From JANNPJ01 sp031400005 (lineage in GTDB: Bacteria; Actinomycetota; Actinomycetes; Actinomycetales; Kineosporiaceae): DNA of 15,937 bases. Below the pieces are notes generated by a model. It saw only the letters and a list, made by a program, of their open reading frames with translations, ran no database searches and was not told where the DNA came from. Both the position numbers and the translations under genes were made by a program. The DNA lies in contig JANNPJ010000056.1 in the NCBI GenBank assembly GCA_031400005.1, positions 1 to 15,937 of the forward strand, given 5' to 3'. This document shows positions 1 to 4,964 of the stretch, in pieces (within the stretch, counting starts at the first letter, position 1; each line of letters opens with the position of its first letter).

Positions 1-371
1 GAGTCATGATCGCGCCGAGCGTAACGCTCACCACGACCGGGCATCCCGTGCATCCTGACCGGCGCGTGGACTTCGCACGGTTCTCCGAGCCGATCGTGAT
101 CGAGGACAAGGTATGGATCGGCAGCAATGTCGCCGTCATGCCGGGTATTCGCATCGGATACGGGTCAGTCATCGGCGCCGGCAGCGTCGTCACCCGGGAC
201 ATCCCACCGATGGTGGTCGCGGTCGGGGCGCCGTGTCGCGTGCTCCGCCCCATCTCGGACGACGACCTCAGCATACGAACAGATTCGCAGACCGACCCGT
301 CAACTCCTCGTACAAGCGAGCCGCCGAATCGAAGTCCTCGACGCGCCGCCGGAGGACGACGCCAACGATAG
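1..371 (+). CDS. Hexapeptide-repeat O-acetyltransferase (maltose/galactoside type), 3' end only
   Basis: This is the C-terminal part of an acetyl-CoA-dependent sugar O-acetyltransferase of the Maa/LacA group (left-handed beta-helix). The frame is open to the left edge, and the first Met (position 6) lies inside the conserved 'MIAPSVTL' strand, so the true start is upstream of the window. The TGHPVH motif carries the histidine expected to be the catalytic base. Hexapeptide turns follow (VWIGSNVAVMPGIRIG, GSVIGAGSVVTRDIP), and the domain closes with the family signature VGAPCRVLRPI. After that signature the frame runs on for about 35 low-complexity, Arg/Pro/Ser-rich residues to the TAG at 369-371. 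Family members usually end within roughly 10-20 residues of this point, so the tail may be a frameshift or loss of the original stop. Family assignment is firm; the sugar substrate is not known. No partner gene is visible. Confidence 0.85.
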   Translation, partial: VMIAPSVTLTTTGHPVHPDRRVDFARFSEPIVIEDKVWIGSNVAVMPGIRIGYGSVIGAGSVVTRDIPPMVVAVGAPCRVLRPISDDDLSIRTDSQTDPSTPRTSEPPNRSPRRAAGGRRQR

Positions 372-499
372 ACAGAACACACCGACTTTTCGGTGCGCTG
401 CTGGTAACGCCCCGTGACTCTGACTACTACGTCCGTCCGTCACCTCAGCGAACATCCTCAATTCGGCAGTTGCGTGCGTCTGGGGTCGAGCCTGCGAGC

Positions 500-781
500 A
501 TGGCGATTGTGGACACGGCATACTACGACGAGATCACGTCTACCCTCCGCAGCTTGCTCATACGCCTCAGCGATCGGCTCCCGCGCGAAGATCAGGTCCT
601 GATCAGCGAGTTCATTGAGGCAAACGAACTGGGACTCGCGCTCGAACAGATGGCAGACGTCCTGTCCGAGGACGATCTGCCGATCTCTTCCCAGGATCGC
701 GCTGACATGCTCGGCCTGGCCGAACGCATGCAAATGGATGACCGCGTGCCGCGAGCGCTTGCCTTCCGTCCGGACGTCTGA
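500..781 (+). CDS. MafI-like immunity protein
   Basis: This small acidic, all-helical protein of 93 residues resembles the MafI family of immunity proteins, which neutralise secreted or contact-delivered polymorphic toxins in the cytoplasm. Evidence is the pattern of two amphipathic helices followed by the conserved core FIEANELGLALEQMADVL and then a short helix (SSQDRADMLGLAERM), which is how these proteins look. I chose the ATG at 500 because the coding-like pattern begins there. The open frame further upstream (back to 113) is antisense-like composition over the acetyltransferase. No convincing Shine-Dalgarno sequence precedes it (only GGGG about 13 bases up). No toxin gene is adjacent, so it would be an orphan immunity gene. 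The assignment rests on pattern recognition of a short protein. Confidence 0.65.
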   Translation: MAIVDTAYYDEITSTLRSLLIRLSDRLPREDQVLISEFIEANELGLALEQMADVLSEDDLPISSQDRADMLGLAERMQMDDRVPRALAFRPDV

Positions 782-925
782 GCACTCTGACCCGAGCCAC
801 AGCGTGCAAGGCGACTCGAAAGGCGGCTTCAGGACCAACCGCCAGGACAGCAGCCCATGAGGATGCCGCCCGTCCAGCACCGGCGGTGATCTTGCAGGCG
901 ACACTTGGCACCATGGCTTGGCCGC

Positions 926-932
926 AGGAGGA
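926..932 (+). promoter_or_regulatory. Shine-Dalgarno AGGAGGA deciding the 945 start
   Basis: A full AGGAGGA stretch lies 12 bases before the ATG at 945. It argues against the earlier in-frame TTG at 918, which would put this sequence within the coding region. Confidence 0.5.
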
Positions 933-944
933 AAACTGGCGAGC

Positions 945-1640
945 ATGATCGAGTTGGTCGCTGGGCATGGGATGTCGCTCATGACGCCCCTTGGAGCCGT
1001 GACCATGTCCCACCTCCGAGCGGCATCGCGTGCGAAACACCGGGTCCAGTCGGTGGGCGCTGACGGCCGATCCTGCACCTGGATCCTGCCTGGTCTGACC
1101 GCCCGCCTATCGATCTTCCCGTTCGATGCTGACCTTGATCCCGACATCTGGGTTCGTCCCGTGCACTGCTGGGCGTTTCTCTGGGAGCTTGATCCTCTCA
1201 GCCCTTGCCCCGGCATCACCCTGGAAATGTCGTTCGCTGACCCGGTAAGAACTCGCAGCGCCGCCCCCGACTCCGGACAGGCGTTCACCGCCCTCAACGT
1301 CGACACCGACGGCTGGGAACTGATCATCGGCGGCCCAGACGAAGAACAATTAGCCGCAGACGCCGCCCTGGGCCTGGTGCCGATCGAGTGGCGCCCCGGC
1401 CTCGTGGCACTGGCGGAAAGCTCGATCGGGGATCCGCTCGCCGAGGTTCTGCCCGGGATGCGCGGTCTTCGATGGAACCTGCCCGCCATGCACGTCGGCC
1501 AACGCTGCCGGATAGGAGCCAACGCCTGCTGGTCACCCTCTCGTTCGCCGGCTCAGGCAGAGGATGAATCCACCTGGTTCGCGGCCCTGACAACAACGGC
1601 TACCCACCTGGAGCATCGGGCCACCCATGCCGGCGAATGA
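945..1640 (+). CDS. Hypothetical protein, 231 residues
   Basis: I do not recognise this protein. It reads as a genuine soluble protein with mixed alpha/beta composition, many Trp and acidic residues (for example ITLEMSFADPVR, LNVDTDGWELIIGGPDEEQ, PIEWRPGLVALAE), and no signal peptide, membrane helix or obvious metal-binding motif. The start was set at the ATG at 945 because a strong AGGAGGA lies at 926-932, 12 bases upstream, slightly longer than ideal spacing. An in-frame TTG at 918 would place that ribosome-binding site inside the gene. A later ATG at 972 is also possible. A hairpin begins two bases after the stop codon. The preceding 160 bases after the MafI-like gene hold nothing I can support. 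Possible roles such as an effector or immunity partner would be guesswork. Confidence 0.6.
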   Translation: MIELVAGHGMSLMTPLGAVTMSHLRAASRAKHRVQSVGADGRSCTWILPGLTARLSIFPFDADLDPDIWVRPVHCWAFLWELDPLSPCPGITLEMSFADPVRTRSAAPDSGQAFTALNVDTDGWELIIGGPDEEQLAADAALGLVPIEWRPGLVALAESSIGDPLAEVLPGMRGLRWNLPAMHVGQRCRIGANACWSPSRSPAQAEDESTWFAALTTTATHLEHRATHAGE

Positions 1641-1641
1641 A

Positions 1642-1661
1642 CGACTCCCGCGGTCGAGTCG
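1642..1661 (+). terminator. Hairpin just after the stop at 1640
   Basis: CGACTC (1642-1647) pairs perfectly with GAGTCG (1656-1661) around an 8-base loop. It starts two bases after the TGA of the upstream gene. No T-tract follows, which is common for actinomycete terminators. The short 6-bp stem keeps confidence moderate. Confidence 0.35.
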
Positions 1662-2038
1662 GCCCCGGATATCGCATGTCAAGCCATTGAGGACGGCGAA
1701 ATGCTGTTGCGTCGTGACCGGTTCAGAGCCCCAGCTGGGTTAGTTCCGGCCGCGAAATCGTCGACTCCCGATCCATCCCGACGTCAGTCATGGCAGCGCA
1801 ACTCGGGAACGCTCAAGAACGCGACCGACGTCCCGCCGCGCTTGTCGAATGCGGTTCATCTGCCGCGCTGATGCCCATAATCTCGACATCGGAAGGATTA
1901 TCAGCTGCCGCTGAAAGAGGGGTCGATCACATGGTCCAGGTTCAGTGGTGGCGGTCCCCGTCGTCGCGGTTGCTCGGGTGCCGGGGGTGCTGCGGTGTCC
2001 GCCGTGCGCGGAGCCTGGGCTTCGCACAGTCCTCAGTA
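1662..2038. other. Stretch without a supportable gene
   Basis: Open frames exist on both strands here, but their translations are rich in Arg, Ser, Pro and Thr with no recognisable domain. No RNA gene, repeat or clear promoter was seen. CGACTCCCG from the hairpin at 1642 recurs once more near 1760, which may be chance. Confidence 0.3.
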
Positions 2039-2194
2039 ATGAGGCCGTCATGTGACCGTTGCGGGTCGGTAGCGGTGGTCGCGTCGGAGCGGGTAGCGGC
2101 GTTGGTCGGGTCGTCGATGATCCTGGTCGCTCAGTTGTGCCGTGGCTGCCGTTCCGAAGTGCTGGCCTTGGCCGGGAACGCGGAGCAGAAGTAG
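2039..2194 (+). CDS. Possible small two-CxxC protein, 51 residues
   Basis: This short frame starts at ATG 2039 and ends with TAG at 2192-2194. It contains CDRC near the N-terminus and CRGC near the C-terminus, separated by about 28 residues, a spacing compatible with a minimal zinc ribbon. The frame is open further upstream to 1790, but that part looks like non-coding composition. No Shine-Dalgarno sequence precedes the ATG. It converges on the minus-strand Cys-rich gene, with a hairpin lying between them. It could equally be a chance frame or the end of a decayed gene. Confidence 0.3.
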   Translation: MRPSCDRCGSVAVVASERVAALVGSSMILVAQLCRGCRSEVLALAGNAEQK

Positions 2195-2229
2195 CTTTCG
2201 GCAGGGGCACGTAGGTGGCGGCTGTCCTT

Positions 2230-2256
2230 CCGGATGCCTGACGAGAACCCATCCGG
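2230..2256. terminator. Hairpin between convergent small genes, possibly bidirectional
   Basis: CCGGATG (2230-2236) and CATCCGG (2250-2256) form a perfect 7-bp stem with a 13-base loop. It lies directly downstream of the minus-strand stop at 2257 and 35 bases after the plus-strand stop at 2194. There is no T-tract. The position supports a terminator role for the minus-strand gene. Confidence 0.4.
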
Positions 2257-2547
2257 TTACGTCGGTCGGAAAGCCGCAGTGGCATTGGCCTCACACTTGC
2301 GGCAACCGCGTTTCAGTCGGCCATCGCTCAGCCAGGATCGAACTTCGGTCGCGGATAGTTCCAGTCGCTTGCCAGGGTTGCGAGCCGTGGCGGGATCCCA
2401 GTTCACCTCTCTGCAGCCGGCCAAGTGATACAGCTCACCGGGCTGGATCGTCACGTACGGGCCTTCGTACTGCACCCGAGCGGCTCGGCTCTTCGGCAGG
2501 CAAATGCCACATGTGCCGGCAGCCATCTCATGCAAGCAGTCATCCAT
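2257..2547 (-). CDS. Small Cys/His-rich putative zinc-binding protein, 96 residues
   Basis: The protein opens with Cys4, His6, Cys13 and Cys16 (the CLHEMAAGTCGIC motif). This C-x-H-x6-C-x2-C pattern is one I associate with short zinc fingers at the N-termini of actinobacterial and phage proteins. A second possible site is formed by an HLAGC motif in the middle and RGCRKC near the C-terminus. Between them lies a folded-looking segment (QYEGPYVTIQPGELY, then LSATEVRSWLSDGRLKRG) that resembles a small DNA- or nucleotide-binding domain, but I do not recognise a named family. ATG 2547 was chosen because the zinc-finger motif begins there. The frame is open upstream to a GTG at 2814, and that extension looks less protein-like, with only a weak hydrophobic stretch. 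A weak AGGG lies about 11 bases upstream of the start. It reads away from the frameshifted gene at 2845. Confidence 0.6.
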   Translation of the reverse strand: MDDCLHEMAAGTCGICLPKSRAARVQYEGPYVTIQPGELYHLAGCREVNWDPATARNPGKRLELSATEVRSWLSDGRLKRGCRKCEANATAAFRPT

Positions 2548-2844
2548 GACTCTGTTGCCCTCGCCTCGGTTTGATCGTCGAGAGGCTGGTCCATGAGCCT
2601 CGGTAACACCGTCAGCATCGCAGGATGAGCGGACAAGATCACCTGTTTTGGCGGATTTGCCACGCCGTATCGTTCCTAGTACCAGCGATGCGCCCGAGCG
2701 TGCGTGTCGTAGAGTCCTCGCCAGCGCAATGACGGGCACACCAACGCATAGGGCAGCGCCGTCAACCGGGCTTACCGTCCAGATCGAGCGCACTAGTAGG
2801 CGCCGATCTTTCACGTCGAGGACGCCAGGCGGGATCCTTACTCC
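2548..2844. other. Divergent intergenic region
   Basis: About 300 bases separate two divergently oriented genes, so promoters for both are expected here. I found no convincing -35/-10 pair. The minus-strand frame stays open through most of it (to 2814) and encodes a weakly hydrophobic stretch (ALCVGVPVIALAR). A longer N-terminus for the Cys/His-rich protein is therefore not excluded. Confidence 0.3.
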
Positions 2845-3671
2845 ATGATGCTGGACATGAGCTCGTACGACGTGAGCGCTGCCGCGCTCCGACCGTTGAT
2901 GCAGACGTTCTGGACGTCGAAGGGGTGGCGCAGCTCAGTCGCGCTACCGGCCGCTGACGTTCCTGCTGCTGCGATTCGGTCGGGCGTGATGTTCGACCAG
3001 CCGCGGCAACTGGGCCATGATGGCTGGGTTGAGGCGGCTCGCGCGGCGGCGGCGGCGGCGGCCGTTTCGGCGTCCGAAATTAGCGCGGCCTTCCTTGTCA
3101 GCTTGACGACGCGCAGGCTCGATCTGCGTTCTGCTCTCGGCTCGTTCGCCGTTGCCCGCCATCTCGTGGCGCATCGGTACACGCCCGATCCGTCGGCGCG
3201 GTGTGCGGTGTGCGGGCTAGGGCGGCGGAGTACCCAGGATCTGAACATTCTGAACTTTGAACGCTTCAAGTGGGGTGGGGTCCGGCGGGACGATCTAACG
3301 TACGTGGCTTTCGATCTCGAACAGTTCCAGCGGGCGCCACGGATACCAGTTGACGATGCGGCAATCGCTGCCGGCCACGACCTGCTCACGACCCTGCGGG
3401 GCCTGCCGGAGGGAGCCAGCGCCACCGTCGCGGCGGGACAGCTGCGGACGGTGAAGGGCAACGCGCCGAACGGGCGGTACTCCTGGATATCCTGGGAGTT
3501 ACCGGCCTCCTGGCCACTCCCCAACACCCCGGATATCTGCACCGCTTCGTGCCATACGTCAACCGCGAGCAGCGATCCAGCGATCGCCACTACCTCGTGC
3601 GCTGGTGGCACGGCCGCGACGGCGTCAACCAGGACGCCAGCGACGTCTTCCTTCCGCAACTGGGGCAGTAA
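2845..3671 (+). pseudogene. Conserved-looking hypothetical gene broken by one frameshift
   Basis: From ATG 2845 a natural-looking protein runs for about 206 residues: an N-terminal helical region with a seven-alanine run, a CAVCGL motif (Cys120, Cys123), then NILNFERFKWGGVRRDDLTYVAFDLEQF. At about 3463 the reading frame turns to Ser/Thr/Pro-rich nonsense that continues to 3777. The neighbouring frame, entered at 3465, resumes good protein (AERAVLLDILGVTGLL, then FVPYVNREQRSSDRHYLVRWW, ending DVFLPQLGQ) and stops at TAA 3669-3671. A single missing base within the GCGCC at 3463-3467 restores a protein of about 275 residues. The family is unknown to me. The lone CxxC might be half of a metal site or a disulfide. 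This could be a true inactivating mutation or a sequencing or assembly error. Confidence in the frameshift itself is high. Confidence 0.75.
3044..3061 (+). repeat. (CGG)6 trinucleotide tract
   Basis: Six perfect CGG units lie inside the frameshifted gene and encode part of its alanine run. Such tracts can slip, although a three-base change would keep the frame. The frameshift itself lies 400 bases downstream. Confidence 0.7.
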
Positions 3672-3805
3672 GCCCACAAACGCTACGCGTCGACTGGGTC
3701 GAGGAGGTTGCCCGCCGGTGGCTGAGCGTGTGCGACCTGCTGACCTGAGCAGGCCTCCCGGCAGAAGGGCCCGGTGAACGAAGCGCGGTACTGCTCCGTT
3801 TCAGT

Positions 3806-3835
3806 GACCGCTACGCACTGCCGGTGCGGGCGGTC
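3806..3835. terminator. Strong hairpin between convergent genes, probably bidirectional terminator
   Basis: GACCGC (3806-3811) pairs with GCGGTC (3830-3835). Inside it CGCAC (3814-3818) pairs with GTGCG (3824-3828) around a 5-base loop TGCCG, with a small TA/G bulge between the two stems. It sits between the TAA at 3671 on the plus strand and the stop of the SUKH gene at 3897 on the minus strand. No T-tract follows on either strand. Confidence 0.5.
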
Positions 3836-3896
3836 TCAGGGATTCTCTGGGATCAAGCAAACCGGGCGTGGGTGAGATGATGAAATCGCCTATTTC

Positions 3897-4460
3897 TCAG
3901 TCTATTTCGAATTCCTTCTCGTGACGGAGCGCGCGGACAAATTGGGCGAAGGTGGGAGCCAGAACCGTCACGGAATAATCCCATTCCTGGTCCACATGGA
4001 CGATGCGCGGTTCTCCTTCGGGTCCACAGTCACGGTAATCCATAGCGATCATGTCGTGCCCAGCTGAAGGACAGTCAGCGAAGTACACCCCCAAATCTGG
4101 GTACCCCCACTCGTCATTCCAAAACCGGCTGCCCGTGCCCCCGCGCAAGGAGTTGTCCAGGTCGCGACCGACGCCGAAGATCCCATTAACGGCAACGTGA
4201 TCTTCGGACCAGGTGGTTCTGGTTGACGTCGGGAAACAGGTCCGCCGAGGGATTCCACCGTTGCGGCGACGCATCATCGCGACGTAGGACGACGGAAGAC
4301 GGAAGCCCAATTCGTTCTCGACCGAGGCGACAACTGAATCCGTCGGCGTCGCACCAGTGTACGTCCGCAAGGCATAGGCGGAGTCCTCCCACCACTCCTG
4401 AGGGTCGAGGTCCGCGAGCAGATCTACATCCGAAGCACTCGACGGCCGGTCCCAGGTCAT
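3897..4460 (-). CDS. SUKH (SMI1/KNR4) family immunity-type protein
   Basis: This protein of 187 residues matches the SUKH superfamily, whose bacterial members usually act as cytoplasmic immunity proteins against polymorphic or contact-dependent toxins. The diagnostic N-terminal core is visible at residues 47-69 (VENELGFRLPSSYVAMMRRRNGG). It is followed by the family's central aromatic part (WNDEWGYPDLGVYFADCPSAG) and C-terminal strands with MIAMDYR, RIVHVDQEW and the closing helix LAPTFAQFVRALR. The ATG at 4460 was chosen over the in-frame ATG at 4541 for two reasons. The 27 extra residues look unrelated to the family. A TAGTAT -10 hexamer also ends 7 bases before 4460, as expected for a leaderless transcript. 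GC content here is visibly lower than in the operon to the right (one line counted at 57% against 82%), which fits acquisition by transfer. No toxin gene is adjacent. Confidence 0.85.
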   Translation of the reverse strand: MTWDRPSSASDVDLLADLDPQEWWEDSAYALRTYTGATPTDSVVASVENELGFRLPSSYVAMMRRRNGGIPRRTCFPTSTRTTWSEDHVAVNGIFGVGRDLDNSLRGGTGSRFWNDEWGYPDLGVYFADCPSAGHDMIAMDYRDCGPEGEPRIVHVDQEWDYSVTVLAPTFAQFVRALRHEKEFEID

Positions 4461-4473
4461 AGCGGCAATACTA
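4461..4473 (-). promoter_or_regulatory. Candidate leaderless -10 promoter for the SUKH gene
   Basis: On the minus strand TAGTAT occupies 4473-4468, followed by 7 bases and then ATG at 4460. This matches the TANNNT-to-start spacing of leaderless actinomycete transcripts. The -35 region (4496-4491, GGCGAC) matches the consensus poorly. No Shine-Dalgarno sequence is present, which is consistent with leaderless initiation. Confidence 0.4.
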
Positions 4474-4959
4474 CGGCCGCAGCAAAGCAGGTCGCCTGTC
4501 ACCAGATCAGTACCTTGCGACCTTGGCTGTTCTTGTGCCATTGCGAACGATGCGTCGGCTCGGTGGCGGCGGGACCGCGGGTCTCGAAGCCAGGGTGAGA
4601 GCGCGCGGCGCCAACAAGTGGCCCGGCATCCTTAGCGGCGGCTACGTCATCGTCGACGACCTGCGCGGCGATACCTACGTGCCGGACGTCAGGGCGACGT
4701 TGCCCCCCGCGTCGTCGGCGATGTCGCGCACGGTGGTGGCCGCGTAGCCGTCGTCGGCGAACCGGCGGCGGGCGCGGACGTTGCCGCCCTCGCCGTCCTG
4801 GCCGTGCTGGCTCTGCCCTCGGCCCACCGCCGGCACGAGCAGGCGGTGGCCGCCGGGGTCGAGGACCTGCCCCCGGAGCCGGTCGAGCTCCACCTGCCGC
4901 ACCGGTCCCACCGGCAGGACGAGGCCGGCCACACGAGCTGACCTACCGCGGGCACCGGG
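4474..4959. other. Gene-poor remnant zone between the accessory part and the large operon
   Basis: No intact gene is supportable in these roughly 490 bases. Besides the TetR remnant (separate entry), two fragments are faintly protein-like. One is plus-strand 4631-4678 (LSGGYVIVDDLRGDTY), which recalls the end of a TylF/macrocin-type O-methyltransferase core. The other is a plus-strand frame ending TGA 4939-4941 whose translation (AALAVLAVLALP and a charged tail) recalls the last helix of a transporter. Both are weak and could be chance. The zone marks the change to much higher GC. Confidence 0.35.
4684..4779 (-). pseudogene. TetR-family regulator remnant (helix-turn-helix only)
   Basis: Read on the minus strand, this segment gives RARRRFADDGYAATTVRDI and then ADDAGGNVALT. 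This is a near-textbook match to the start of a TetR-family DNA-binding domain (pattern: A..LF...G...TTVRDIA..AGVN..L). The match begins abruptly, because the preceding residues do not resemble the usual first helix. It ends abruptly three residues later at a stop (4677-4675), before the YFG-type end of the recognition helix. The ligand-binding domain is absent. I read it as a decayed fragment; an intact gene is ruled out by the stop codon. Confidence 0.6.
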
Positions 4960-4964
4960 TCAGC
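4937..4964 (-). terminator. Inverted repeat spanning the operon's last stop codon
   Basis: GCTGACC (4937-4943) and GGTCAGC (4958-4964) form a 7-bp stem with a 14-base loop. The repeat overlaps the TGA (4962-4960) that ends the amidase gene. It could be a terminator for the operon, but it has no T-tract and a rather large loop. Confidence 0.3.

Noticed and set aside
458..1522. Minus-strand open frame of 354 codons over the MafI-like and 231-residue genes
   Set aside because: Ser/Arg/Pro-rich without any domain; the plus strand has better composition and an AGGAGGA ribosome-binding site.
2838..3677. Minus-strand open frame of 279 codons over the frameshifted gene
   Set aside because: It is uninterrupted, but the translation is Ser/Arg/Ala-rich with no motif. 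The two plus-strand frames give far more protein-like sequence on both sides of the frameshift.
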